A DNA stretch of 64,000 bases, from the NCBI GenBank assembly GCA_003693705.1, contig RBZT01000234.1, positions 20,282 through 84,281 on the forward strand, given 5' to 3'. This DNA is from Polymyxa betae. Taxonomy: Eukaryota; Endomyxa; Phytomyxea; Plasmodiophorida; Plasmodiophoridae. Position 1 is the first letter of the stretch. Each line of letters opens with the position of its first letter. Under the pieces are notes generated by a model. It was given only the letters and a program-made list of their open reading frames with translations. It had not been told where the DNA came from and did not search any database. This document shows, piece after piece, positions 1-11,468 of this stretch. The position numbers and the translations under genes were made by a program.

Positions 1-104
1 GGAAAGGACAACCATCCCTCGGTATGTTTCCAGATTCGTTGCCAGTGCTTCATGCTGATGATGGATGCTAGATTAGAAGAAGGCTGCCAATCTCAAAGCA
101 TGAA

Positions 105-1365
105 TCAGCGCCGTAGCTCTCTGTGTGCAAAAAACGTGAGAGTGTACAAATATGATGATTCATTACCAAATGTAAGATTTCTGTAAATGCCGAGAATAAT
201 ACAATTTGATTTATCAATGTTACCAATTAATGGGGATGAAGCAGAATTCTTTTGAGGGTATTTTAAAGTTACAATCAATTTCCAAGTTCTCATTCAATGA
301 TGCCAGTCTGATGAAATGCAGACGATTGTAAGCACCTACTTCATGATTCAATACGCCTGTCTAGTGAACGTCTAAGAGCAATTTACCTGGGACCGTTGTG
401 GAAATTTTGACTTTGATGCCTGCCACCATATGTCGCATCGATACCACCATGCTAACGCTTTTCTTCTTCGCTTTGTACTGACCTGCAGGAAAGGTCTTAG
501 AATAACCGATTCTCGCTTTAAACAAACGGCAAGGTTTTGACCGAGTTCAGAAACGATTGAACTCAAAATACAGCTGCCGTCACACCTTGGAATACGTGCG
601 ATTGTGGATAATCGCCTGGATGACATTGACGATATTTAGGTATGAAAGTACCTGGCGGGTCATTCAGCAAAGCATAATGCACCTGGATTAAGAGTGAGAT
701 TAAGCAAATGCTGTTAACCATCTAGTTTACAGTTCCATCGCAAAAGAATCGAATGTATCTATAGTATGAGAAGCGCTGAGGGCGATATCCAGACAATTCT
801 GTTCCTTTCGCCCAGTAGCTTACGTGAAGGTAATAAAATCCATCGAACCGTAAATGAGGCTCATGGATAAATTTCTGAATATCAAATTCAGATGCCATGC
901 CAATTCTGCAAAGACGGTAACCTAACCTGCTTCCAATCGGATTTCAATGAAGGCTGTCTTGGGATTGACTGCTCACCAAACTGGGCAGCATAAACGCCTT
1001 GCCACAGATTGGACTGAGCAGCAACTCGGTGCCATAGCCATGAAAGGCATGCACATCGGGCCAGACTAAACGAAGGTTCACGAATCCGTTGAAAACAGGG
1101 CCAAAAACTTACCTATATCCGTCAAGAAATGAGAATATTAGCGAAAGTTGATCCGAATCGAAAGGGAAGTCACTGAATAAACGCTAAGTTCGGACAACAC
1201 ATCAGCATCCTGTCGAATTCGGTACAAGTTCGGTCTAATTTCGATCCCAACAGGGCGATGAACATTTACATGATTTACAGAGTGGGATAGATCGGGAACG
1301 AGCCCAAGCCGTTCCATGCATGGTCTCGGAACCGATCTTAGCACAGCCATGGCCACACTTATCAA
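105..1365 (-). CDS. F-box protein, FBXO9/Hrt3-like (exons partly resolved)
   Basis: This is likely a substrate receptor of an SCF ubiquitin ligase. On the minus strand an exon near 1180–1105 encodes an F-box first half (SDQLSLIFSFLDGY). The next exon continues it with LARCACLSWLWHRVAAQSNL, the usual second half ending in a Leu-Trp. About 40 residues later comes the FBXO9-type C-terminal domain, with LRFDGFYYLHVSYWAKG and SYYRYIRFFCDGT near 870–735, a very close match to the family signature. Further short exons follow towards position 170 and end with a FKIPSKEF...KSY stretch typical of the family's C-terminus. At least six short introns are implied. The N-terminal helical region upstream of the F-box (1200–1960) could not be put in one frame, and the splice before KSY would create a TGA in my reading, so the ends are approximate. 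A cullin-1 gene lies 48 kb away. Confidence 0.75.
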
Positions 1366-2043
1366 AATAGCGTAGCGCCAGACACGTCAGCGAAGCACCC
1401 GGTCTGCGTACTGTACCAATTATTATTCCAAGCGCACCGACTTGTTTTACAATTTTCGGAAGCTATCTAGAATGACCGCATGCCAGCTGTCACTGTCTTC
1501 GCATCGTCGGGATCTTATCATGTTACTACAAAATCTTGATGATTTTCTAGAAAAAACGACGCCAAATCTGACATGTCTGAAATTGAACTGTGTAAAACCA
1601 TGGTCACGGATTCTCTAACCAATAAGCTGCCGGAAGTTTAGCACAGTCAGGCAATCAGTCGTCAGCTTGTTCAGGCAGCACAAAATTGGATGGAATCCAG
1701 AATTTATCGGCGCCCCTCGAAAGCTTTGGCTGCCTGTTCACAGCTTCCACGAGTAAAGAGCGGGACAGATGGCATCGAGCCTTCTGCCCTACGTGCGTGC
1801 TCAATCGAGCAACAGATCGAAGAAAAACAACTTTTTGAATCAGATTGGCTACGGAACTTTTAGCGCGCCTATAAGCGTGAGCACAATGGTGATTGCAGGA
1901 ATGGGTTGAATGAGAAATGAGTCCGCAGGTAGGCCGCGCCTCCTGAGTGTTTAAAGGCAAGGCCTCCTGGATTCTTTTTCGGTCTCACTTTATTAATTTT
2001 AATTTCCTGTATCGGCTTGCAGCTGTTGGCGAACAGCTCGGCG
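1366..2043. other. Head-to-head intergenic region with unresolved coding signal
   Basis: This stretch separates the divergent F-box gene and coiled-coil gene. Minus-strand open frames between 1960 and 1655 may hold the N-terminal exons of the F-box protein, but no consistent splice chain was found. No clear TATA box was seen. Confidence 0.4.
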
Positions 2044-4087
2044 ATGCTGCAAACGCCAGCGGCGCCGTCGAACTGGCCGCATGCGATAGATTCTCTGTAT
2101 GATAATGGAAAACGCCGGCGCAAACAGTATTTTCCCGATGGGTTACCGGGCATGTATTTGCTCAGCAAAACCGAAGTCGCCGACGATATTGACTTGATCG
2201 AGGCGGATGCTGACCGGACAGGTTTCAGTGCTCGGCGTAGAGCCTGCCGATCTGATGCCAAAGACGAAGCTGAAATGGATCTTGATCTTGGGTACGAAGT
2301 TTGGTTATTTATTTACACTTTGGCATTTAATCGGTCATAAATGGCATCATGATTAAGTTGAGGAGCATTATTTCGTTTCTGTCAATTTTCACTGTTTTTT
2401 GCTTTCTTACTGTTTTCGTTGCTAATTTACAATCTGATATATCTTCACAGAGAGATAGCTAGCGGCGTTCAAAATGGCAATGGAGGACAGAATAAAGCAT
2501 CTAAGCGTCAACGACTTCTGGAAAGAATTCTGGATGAACACGGCATCAGGGAAGATGCCCGTGTTGAATTGACCAAGGTTTGGTCGACCGTCTTTTTTCA
2601 AAAGAGAAACGTTTGCTGAATTCTCGCATGTTTGCTCTACTGTTTTCAATGTACTATATACGATGCTTAAAATGTTTAGGCTCGACGAGCTCTTGATGAT
2701 ATCGGGGAACAAATTCTGGCGATTGGCGATGAGACTGCAAGAGTCGAAAGACATATCGGTAATCTGCTGTTTTTTTGCAGCTTATTATCCGTTTTTATTA
2801 AAATTTGCGATTTAGCGCAATGTAAGGCTGAAGAGGATTCTTTGAAAAGAATCCTCTTTAAAAAACACAGTGAACTCCAACAGATCACCGAAGAGTTCGA
2901 ACAGATCAGGACGGTTTTTCTAATGAAGATTGATGCAGAGACTGAGAACATAACGAAAACAGAAGAGCAGGTAATTTTCTGAAGCGATGTTTTCCCAGAC
3001 AAGATCTGTTGTGTATTGCGTTATTCACTTGGCTCTATTTCTCGGTTGAAACTGTACCAACACGCTGTCCAGATTGACGTTTTCGTTCGCTATGAGCAGA
3101 CATTGGCCGAAAGGAATAATGCGATCAGCTCACAACAGAAAGAGATTGAAGCATTGAAGCATGAACTTTCTGTTTTGAAACAGTGTACTGACTATCGGCA
3201 AGCCAAGACCGAACCAGTCTATCATAATGGCGTCGTGGAAGTCGAAGAGGCTTCTGGATCCGTCGGGACGCCCTCAATTGATTTCTTTATGCAGCGATGT
3301 TCTACAGAACTGCAAGATTTCACAAATCATGTCAAGACTCTCACAGTTCATCTGACTGATATTGAGCAACAAAAAATTGATTTGGAGCAACGGCTGCGGC
3401 ATAGCATGTTGCAGTTGGAATCCGCTCAAAACGAGATCAAGAAACAGTCTGATATTGAGGCACAGTTAAAGGCAGAAAATGCTGCATTAAAAGAGAACGT
3501 TGAAAGGGCCCAGGGAGAGGCGAAGAAGATCGCAAAGATGACGGAACATTTATCTTGCGATGTGGAGATGGGAAATGAGCGAATTGCGGCTTTTCAAATG
3601 GTTGTCGAGGCTGCAGACCAGCGCGTTCGAGTCGCCGAACAAAGGCTTCATGAGGTTACCCACGCCCAGGCAGTTTTAAAAGGTGCAAACATCCAGTTGC
3701 AGGTTTGCTTCATTCTCAGTCCTGTTTCGGCGCTTATTGAGTGTTTTTTAGAGAAAATTGACGCAGTTGGCTGAACAATATCAAGCTTTAAAACAAGAGC
3801 GAGATGGTTTAGAAATGGATCTTGCCGGCGGTGGAAATGGCTCTCCTCCGTCGCCTCTTGCCCAAGGCTTTGAAGACGATAGGCAAGATAACAATGTCTC
3901 ATCCAACAATGTCTCCGATATTTATGATAACGGCGTCTTGGACGACAACGGTGACGGTGAGACCATGGCTTCAGGCGTGGTTCAACAGTCTCCGATGCAC
4001 CCAGAAGAAGTCACAACGACCGTTCGAAAAGTTGGTCGTCCGAGTAATAAGTCACTAGCGTCTCGTAGACGTTCGTCTCGAGCCTAG
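2044..4087 (+). CDS. Coiled-coil protein with AT-hook-like C-terminus
   Basis: Six exons (2044–2291, 2451–2577, 2680–2758, 2816–2970, 3073–3702, 3752–4087) join in frame to about 524 residues. Exon phases agree at every junction. The first in-frame ATG at 2044 was chosen because the frame upstream has only non-ATG starts. The N-terminal ~80 residues are mixed. Most of the rest is predicted long alpha-helical coiled coil, rich in Glu, Gln, Lys and Ala with few helix breakers, interrupted by an acidic linker. The C-terminal 100 residues are low-complexity (Asn, Asp, Ser) and end in a basic tail with a GRP core (RKVGRPSNKS) resembling a single AT-hook. I do not recognise the family. The tail could bind DNA, but that is inference from one short motif. 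Confidence 0.8.
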
Positions 4088-4396
4088 GCAGTTCTTGCAC
4101 ATAACGTAAAATGCAGCTTTAATAAATTCCACTGCTGCGAAGACATCAATCCTGTTTTGAAATGTATTCAATCACAAAACACGATTAGTGATATTCATTC
4201 AAACAATCAGTTTCTATGTTTTCCTGTATCTCAAAGTTTAATGAGAAACGAACTGTGAATTGGATTGGATTTTGCCTGATTTTACATTTGTGCTGCAGGT
4301 TGTGCAAAAATCCTCATTGTCCTGTATAGAATCTCACTTTCCTTTGGTCATGAGATTATAACACAGCATGTTGAACCTCCGTGATTCTAAGAGCAT
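4088..4396. other. Intergenic, no gene seen
   Basis: AT-rich 3' flank of the coiled-coil gene. It contains AATAAA-like AATAAATT near 4120, plausible for polyadenylation, and nothing else recognisable. Confidence 0.4.
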
Positions 4397-4675
4397 TCAC
4401 TGGAACAACAAAAGTTCACGTGATGAGCTGAAACCAGTGCGTCTTGCGTTTTGAACTGAAAATGTCGAGCTGGGGCCTGAAGGTCTCTGCATGTTTGGAT
4501 GTGAAGCCAAAGGAGGCCGCGCCCCTCTTCTTTGCTTTAATGCGGCAAAGAGCTGCTGGTCGCTGTCGATGGCGACCAACGCCGACAACTTGGCTTGGAT
4601 TTCTGATGAGGACGATCCAGTAGGTAACCAGAATCGTCCATTGGGATCATGTCGAATAACATATCGACGAACCAT
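4397..4675 (-). CDS. Possible small basic protein (unsupported by homology)
   Basis: A single open frame on the minus strand starts at ATG 4675 (MVRRYVIRHDPNGRFWLP) and runs about 92 residues. The open frame extends further upstream to an ATG at 4750, but that would overlap the start of the PIN-domain gene on the other strand. The composition (Arg- and Ser-rich, many Gln and Pro) is protein-like, but no family is recognised. If real, it would be divergent from the PIN gene with start codons only about 35 bp apart. It could also be a chance open frame. Confidence 0.3.
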   Translation of the reverse strand: MVRRYVIRHDPNGRFWLPTGSSSSEIQAKLSALVAIDSDQQLFAALKQRRGARPPLASHPNMQRPSGPSSTFSVQNARRTGFSSSRELLLFQ

Positions 4676-4710
4676 AGGTAGATGTTGAACGTCGCCTTCG
4701 CATCGCAAGA

Positions 4711-5441
4711 ATGACGGCACCAATGCCATACGATGACGATGAGATGACACCAGCCCAACTCTCCAGATTCATGGCCACTGCCCGGCGTCTGACATCAAGA
4801 AGGAACCCGGATTATATGCAGATCGAACGTGAGAAACGGAATGATCACACGACATACTACAATATTTTCTTCGTCATCGATACGAACGCGATTCTGCAAT
4901 ATTTCGACTGGTTGCTGTCGATCGGCCCCATATTTGCAAACGAGAGTATTGTCATAATCGTACCATCAATCGTTATGGACGAGCTTGATGGGCTTAAGGT
5001 ACCGTCCATGGGTTTCTATTCTTTATCTTTTTTGTCAGCGTTTTAAACGACATTTTGTAGTATTTTCAAAAAATATTCTAATATACCGTTAAGAATGGTG
5101 GCAATGATTTAGCTGCTAGAGTGAGGCAGATATCCCGACAGCTTTACGATTTGCTAAGGAGACAAGACCGGTCTATCCGGGGACAAGTTGTGACCAGGGC
5201 GATGTTATCGGATCTACCAGCCACAGCCTCAAACGACGAAAAGATTCTGGCTTGCTGTGTCTGGCTTAAGAGAACTACCAGAGTTATACTCTTCACAAGC
5301 GATGTAAATCTTAAAGTGAAGGCGCTAGTGGAGGGTATTCCGGCCGTTGGAAGTGAAGACATCGACAAAGCTGTGAATGAGGACGCCATTGGTCCATTCA
5401 TTGACAGTTCATATAACGAAACTGTGCATCAAACCTATTAG
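4711..5441 (+). CDS. PIN-domain ribonuclease, SWT1/EST1-type
   Basis: Two exons, 4711–4998 and 5094–5441, separated by a 95-nt intron, give a 211-residue protein. The PIN fold fills residues 50–200. The first metal-binding Asp is in FVIDTNAIL (D57), followed by IVPSIVMDELDGLK with its acidic residue. After the splice come ASNDEKILACCVW and LFTSDVNLKVKAL, which hold the later acidic positions. This order matches the PIN domains of SWT1, SMG6/EST1A and related endoribonucleases of RNA quality control, which need Mg or Mn. No second domain is visible, so it is a stand-alone PIN protein and much shorter than SWT1 or SMG6. The acceptor at 5093 was preferred over a nearby TAG because only it keeps the frame open. 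The exact subfamily is uncertain. Confidence 0.85.
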
Positions 5442-5599
5442 TTCACTTTCTATCTACAACAATCTATTGTATTTCTATGTATTTCTACTAAATTATATCC
5501 CAACCCAATTCCCATTCTAATATGCTGAACCAAGATATGAGTCAACATTGTCAACCCTTCGATTATGTTCGTGATGACTCATTTACCACATTGACCGAC

Positions 5600-5902
5600 A
5601 TGCGTTATCGCTCGATATTGGTTGCCGTCACGCTCTCGGCATTTGTAGCAGTTGCATATTCGGCTTCAGCCGATCCTTTCGAATTCATCAGATGTCGAAC
5701 TGACTGCTTGCGTCGTCAAAACGTCTGTGTCACATTCTGTCAGAAAACTTGCCGCATTTTTGAACATCAAACTGTCGATGAAGAAGAATGTGGTTTGTTC
5801 CTGGATAAATGCAACCAATGCTGGACAGATTGCCACTCCAGCGCATTACAATGTTTCGAGAAATGCTATCCCGATTACGATGCGGCTGCTATACATCATT
5901 AA
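5600..5902 (+). CDS. Small secreted cysteine-rich protein
   Basis: An intronless 100-residue protein. ATG 5600 is chosen because it puts a classic signal peptide (MRYRSILVAVTLSAFVAVAY) at the N-terminus; an in-frame ATG at 5522 would bury it. After a likely cleavage at about residue 24 the mature chain of ~75 residues has 11 cysteines. Their spacing contains two copies of the pattern C-x3-C-x6-C-x3-C, at the start and end of the mature region, joined by a short acidic linker, as if from an internal duplication. The odd number of cysteines leaves one unpaired or allows dimerisation. No known family is recognised. Small secreted Cys-rich proteins in parasitic protists are often host-facing, but nothing here proves that. 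Confidence 0.75.
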   Translation: MRYRSILVAVTLSAFVAVAYSASADPFEFIRCRTDCLRRQNVCVTFCQKTCRIFEHQTVDEEECGLFLDKCNQCWTDCHSSALQCFEKCYPDYDAAAIHH

Positions 5903-6164
5903 TCTGGAAGAGCCTCGAAGTCCTATCTTCACCGAAACAATGCCGCAAGTTCAAGTTCTATCGTAAACAAAAACGGCACGGTTGCTCAAATTAAATTTGA
6001 TTAAATCTCCCAGTATTCCAGCAGCAGTGGTACCATGATCCTTTGAGAATTGCGATTTTGTTTTTCATTCAGTATCAGTGGATATTGTGACGATCCTGGA
6101 AAATGCAAAGGGGCGCTTTATATAAATAAAAGACGATGCATGATTCCATATTATACATTGACGA

Positions 6165-8274
6165 CTAGGAGTATCGTATCAAGGCCTGTTCAGCGAAGAA
6201 TTTCACATCAGGATCTGAATCGTCCTTTTCCGATAGTCAGTATATAACATTGCCCAAAATCAAATCTCATTTACCTTTAGTTTCTGTAAGACAGGCTTCA
6301 CTTGGGTCGACTTATATGAAGACTCCAGGTATTGACCGATTTCGATCAGACTTCGAGCAACGTTCAATCGAACTACCATTCAAATCAGACGTACAATAAC
6401 AACAGAAGACATAATTCACCATTCGGGGTCGGATCTTTGGCGGCGTTAACCAAAATCGAAGCTAACGTCGTGGATGCAAACTGGCCCTTAAAGGATGTAA
6501 TACATTCCATCGCGATTTGGTGGGGAATTAAGCGATGCAGATAATTACTCTTGGATTCGAACAACTTCAATATTTCAGGAATCAGTTTTGCCTAACACGG
6601 CGGTTCATAAGAACGACATCAGCCGGAAAAGCAACATACCTGGCCCCATTCGACACCAAAGTTCTGAATGAGTAGCTTAATCTGCGAGGCAGTAACCGTC
6701 CTTACCTCAGAAACCGTATCGCCGATTAGCCTCATCACTATATGATGATATTTCTGTTCATAGACAGAAACTGGGACGCTCTTAGTCAGAATCGGGATCT
6801 TTACAACCACACCCAATCGAATACGCCACTAAATCACAGAGCATTAGATACGAGACGACTCGCTAAATTCAAAACCAGAAAGAAAATGGCAAGCAATGCC
6901 ATCCAAAAGTAACGAGACCAAGTATGCAAAAAGTAGATGAATCTTTCAGAATCTCAATTTTACCTTGGCGTCATTGGAGAGTGTCGTTAAGGTGGGAGCG
7001 AGCAACTGAGCCCAAGGTTCACTACCGGGAGGCGTGATCGTCACATCGATGTTATCTAAGATGTTCATTCGAACCTCGTAAATCTCGTCAGTGAGCAACT
7101 GCAGTAATAACGGGAACATGGTCGTTTGAGCAGCTTTTAAATCGACCAGAGCGCACAAGGTCGGCAGCACCTTGGCGAAGCCGAATCGCGCATCTTCGAA
7201 TGGATCCGTCGAGAGCGCTTTCGCCACCGGAACAATGTGCTGGCTAGTTAACGCTGGTCCAACAGCTTTTGCAGTTTCGATGATCGATTCGATAGAAGCC
7301 GCCCGAACTTCGCCTTCGGGATCCACCAACAATTTGCTGAAAATCGGCATGAAATTGGCGCTCTGAACTTCGGCCGGAGACGCCGCACAGATGGCACCGA
7401 ATCGTCGCGCCAGATGGCGACGAACCCGCCAGCTCATGTCGGCGGACGCTTCCTCCACCAATGGAATCGAGATGTCGTTCGCCAGCGTGGCATCGATAAC
7501 CTTGGCCGTCTCCACAGCACAATCTGCCAAATACATTCGCGACGCATCCTGATCTTCTTCACAAAGCGCTCGAAGCAGCGTCACTAAGTCGGTTCGTAAA
7601 AACGTCACACCGACAATCGAGCAGAGTTCAGGCAGGGCGGCAAACGCCGTTTTTCGGACCATTGGCGTTTCGTCAGCGATGAGCTTGGCAATAATCTGGC
7701 GTAGCGTCGATTTGCCTTGATCTGATGTGACCCGTTTGTAAATCGGAATGATGAGCTGAGCTGATGAGCAGCGCCCTGAGAACCAAGTTGTTGACGCCAG
7801 CCTCTCACAACATGGCAGAAGCAGCTCTAATGCTACGGCGGGAGATGATAAAGCCGCGATTCTGGCAGCGCCTCGGGCGGCCGCTTCCCGAACACACGTC
7901 TCATCGGCCTGCATCAAGGCTTCCAACATCGTTAAAACGCTGCTAGCTGGTAAATTCACAGCTGGTGAGCACAACTCTCCTAACTGTTCAGAAAGAACTG
8001 ATAGCGCCTCGTCGCTGACCACCCGATCAAATGTCTCCTGCAATGGCGAGACGCCAGCACATTCTGCTCCGCTTGCAGCGGCGGCAGCATTTTCATTGGC
8101 CATCTCGTCAGCGTTTCTCAGCGTTGCAAACTGGGAGAGCATTGGCAGAAGTTCGGCCTTGGCACGAGTTGGTCCCAGGGCTAGCGCTACTGTCTCCAGA
8201 CGTCGGAGCGTCTTCAATACGATGGCGGTATCTTCGCTGTAGAGCCCATCATGCAGGAGTTTGAGCGGATCCAT
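6165..8274 (-). CDS. PPP2R1A: Protein phosphatase 2A scaffold subunit A (PR65, HEAT repeats)
   Basis: Five exons (8274–6964, 6828–6640, 6591–6420, 6372–6275, 6224–6165) join in frame to about 609 residues, close to the usual 590. The protein is a solenoid of ~15 HEAT repeats that bridges the PP2A catalytic and regulatory B subunits in the cytosol and nucleus. Family-typical segments include MDPLKLLHDGLYSEDT at the start and the run across the first splice, NDAK/WRIRLGVVV. Also present are GVEWGQ at the end of exon 2, NYLHR, VRLNVARSL and VKPVLQKL. The start at ATG 8274 replaces an upstream TTG-initiated extension. N-terminal HEAT repeats are GC-richer than the rest. It is transcribed divergently from the SLX4-like gene. 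Confidence 0.96.
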
Positions 8275-8864
8275 AGCAGGGGACGCCGCGCTTGGATACT
8301 CGCCTCTGGGCGTCTCTCCCAACGACGATTATGACGGGAAGCCCGGACCGAGGAAGAGGGCGGCCACAACTGCAGACGACCGTCAGACCCTTTCTTGAAA
8401 TGAAGCTGATGACAGGCCGGCTGGAATCGGAACTCGGAATGGGTCCAAGGACCAGCTTAGGGTGTGGAAAGGCACGCTTTTTTCCGATCCTGGATTATGT
8501 TAGTTTCGTATCGGATCGGTTCTAGATTGATCACCTTTAGTCAATGATGGATCGCTAGGCAATCGGTTGTGATATTTGAATTCTAATTGCCCTTTGTTTC
8601 TCGATGATGCTGATAAATGTTGACAAATAAAAGGTGACTGTTTAAAGGGAGAGAGCGCAACCTCTTCTCAGGCATGGTCGATGTAACATATTACACATTC
8701 AGCTTGGATCCATCTCATATGGGATCTCTCATTTCTTAATTAATTGCCATAACTGTAGAAAGTCTGATTAGAGAGCGTGATTGGCATTTGCCAAGGAATC
8801 GGTGAACCCGATTGGTTCAGGACGCAGTTTCTTGCCGTCTTCAAGAAGCTCTTCTGCGACTGGA
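8275..8864. other. Divergent promoter region between PP2A-A and SLX4-like genes
   Basis: About 590 bp between two start codons on opposite strands. There is an AT-rich core around 8560–8760 and no recognisable TATA box. Short open frames here have no protein-like features. Confidence 0.4.
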
Positions 8865-11163
8865 ATGGGCGACGATGCCGAATCGTTCGCGTGCTGCATC
8901 TGCAGCCTAAGCTTAGACAGTATGAATCTGATGGAAAGAGAAGCCCATGTGAACCAGTGTTGCGAGGATAGGGAGAGCTGTGATGTGGTTTCCATTAGCT
9001 CCACTGAAACTACCGAACGGTATGACCATTCAGCAACGAATCCAGCACTGCTGCACCCAGCTCAATGCGAACAGAAAAGTCTGTCGAGTTATTCTATTTC
9101 GAATAATAATTTTGAAATCGTTCATGATCGTGTTGAAATAAGTCCAAATTTTCTTGATTGTCTGAAGACGTCCAGTGATTCCACTTGTCGACATCTAAGT
9201 TCGGAAAAAGGAAGTGATGCGAAGGATGAAAATCGTCAAATCAATCGGGCTAATATTAGCCATGAATTTAACACTCTACTGAAAGAGTGTCAAACCGATG
9301 TTCCTCGCTGCTCCTTTCCGGGAACTTCGACTGGCTCTGAGTCTGACGATGGTGTGGATGGCGAATTGACGTTTTTCAGAAATCGTAGAATAGGCCAAAC
9401 TGACCTTCTACGTCGACTGAAAGCTTCTGGCAAAATTTCTGGTTTGGGTTCCGGCGTTACCTGTTGCTTTTGAATAACTCAGTCAGCAGAATCGAGAGTC
9501 AACGAAGGAGGCGTTGTCGAAAAGCATGAACTTCCTCAATCCAAAGATGGCGATCAAAATGCAGACTCAGGTTTGCTTTCAGCCTGAAGCTTACATAACT
9601 TTCTGATTGACACATATAGACAAAGAACTTGATTTCAGCTGTAGAACATCAGAAAAGTCGTTACCTCTCTCACGCGATGTGATTTCTGATGGTTGGGTCG
9701 TATCCCTCTGCTATTCCGACTTTACGCTGACAGATCTGTAGAAGGCGTATTCGACATAGCCACTAGATTTACAACCACGAGTCTTTGCTATGAATCTGTT
9801 TCTGTAGCATTCTGCTCAATGTGACTGTCTAGATCTCGTCGCCGAAGCTCATGAGCCACGTAAAACGTTCCGATGCTGGCTTTGTGCGAAAACAATCACG
9901 TTAGGGTCGCTATCAAATACTGATCATATCGCCTTCTGCTCGGGCCTAAATCGCCAAATTCTGGATGCTATTTTACCCGATTGCGAGAACCTGTACGATT
10001 ATCCAGACGGATTGCTTTTTTTGTGACTTTTGCTTTTAGCTCAACGCCTCAAGTGCTTCCACCTGCAATTGAGCGGATCGATTCGATCATCGATAGGCTA
10101 AAGAAAGTTCGTGATACTCTAAACGTATTGAAATCGTAGCCCTCGGTTGTGTTATTGTTCTGATGCTTTCTAGGGACTGTGCCCCATTCCAAATTCGAAT
10201 GAGCATTCGGCTCAGTCCAAGGCGCTGCCAATAAGATCAAAGCCCGGTACCTCTCAGGTAGGCTTCTTGCATTTTTTCTGCTGTTTGACTCACAAACGCC
10301 AAGAGGAAATTACCTGTGAAAGGGCTTTCATCAATCCCATCAGAAGACCAAGAGAACTGTTTTTCAGCTGTTAATGAACGGACAGAAGCTTTACCACCCT
10401 GTCCTGACTATAAATCCATGTCGGTTCCTGAGCTCAAGGTTAGCTTGTAATTTGTGGAAGAACTTCAAAAAGCAACTTAATCAGGGCCTTTCTCGCTACT
10501 CGTCCTAACTGATTTCTAGAAATTAATGGCGAAATACGGTTATCGAGCTGGAACCAAAGCCTACATGGTTCGGGAGCTCACATTGGCTTGGCAAGCACTG
10601 CACTCTCCTGCAGAACCCGCTCCAGATTTTTGCCCACAACCTGACGAACCAGAAGCTGAATTACCGCCAAGGGATTCCTTTAGATCACCAGTAAGATCTA
10701 GAGCTCGGAAGGTCGTTCGTGGTTCCCCTTTTTCTTTCAATAAACCCGATGTTTAAATTTTGTCGTTATGTTTTCGTCAAAGTTCGAGATTTCAAATGCT
10801 GTCAAGACGTTCAAGCATCATACTCTGAATTTGAAAATGTTTAGACATCAACTGCTGATTGCGAATCGAGAAGCGAAGCTATCAAGAAGTTCATTGTAGA
10901 TCATGAGCGTCTTCTCGAGCATATTCTATGCCTTCAGGTTCGATAAAAATCATCTTATTACCTATAATTAATGCTGTCTCAATCAGCCGATCGATATAAA
11001 AGAACTGCACGCTGCAATGTGTCAACGAAACATAGCTGTCTCGCTAAAGGTCGGTTTTGTGCCAACTGATGGTATGAATCTGTCGCTCATTCTTTGGTAG
11101 GACGTTCGAGCATTCTGTCGCTTTCATGGACTAAACGTTGTTGGCAATTGGAGAAAAACTTAA
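8865..11163 (+). CDS. SLX4: SLX4-like structure-specific endonuclease scaffold
   Basis: About ten short exons on the plus strand, with the first ATG at 8865. Residues 8–33 form a UBZ4-type zinc finger (CCIC...H-x3-C, ending AHVNQCC). A second finger of the same kind, FRCWLCAKTITLG...H-x3-C, is encoded near 9870–9950. After a long disordered Ser/Asp-rich stretch come MSVPELKKLMAKYGYRAGTK and the following MV-x-EL...W-x-ALH helix. The last exons encode DHERLLEHILCLQ, PIDIKELHAAMCQRN and the end NVVGNWRKT, with the stop at 11161–11163. This order, tandem UBZ fingers then the conserved C-terminal SLX1-binding region, is that of SLX4, the nuclear platform for SLX1 in Holliday-junction cleavage. 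Some middle exon borders are unresolved. Confidence 0.8.
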
Positions 11164-11468
11164 AATTTTCTCATTAGCAGACCAATCTCCAGCGTGGCAG
11201 AATATCGGGAGACAGAAACTGTTTTGTTGAACTGGTGATATAGACAGGTCTTTGAGTCGATGCATTGCGGATTTTGGGGTTTAATTCGAAAACAGTGATG
11301 TTGTAGGTTGAGTCAATGATGACTCCTGCTCCTTCTATTAATTCAGTGAATAATGCATCTGGGCTCATTCAGCCTATTTAAAAGTTGGTCGAAGCCAGGC
11401 TCACCTTTCTCTTTAACTTAAGCATTCAACTCTGTTGTTTGCAAGGACTTTAAAATCGACTTAATTTA
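11164..11468. other. Intergenic
   Basis: 305 bp between the SLX4-like stop and the kinase start. A 64-residue open frame on the minus strand (11368–11174) lies here but has no recognisable features and would sit in the 3' flank of one gene and the promoter of the next. Confidence 0.4.

Noticed and set aside
1869-2261. A 130-residue minus-strand frame over the first exon of the coiled-coil gene
   Set aside because: It mirrors the plus-strand exon, which splices in phase to the following exons, and shows no domain.
8275-8322. N-terminal extension of PP2A-A
   Set aside because: It starts with TTG. The ATG at 8274 gives the family-typical N-terminus.
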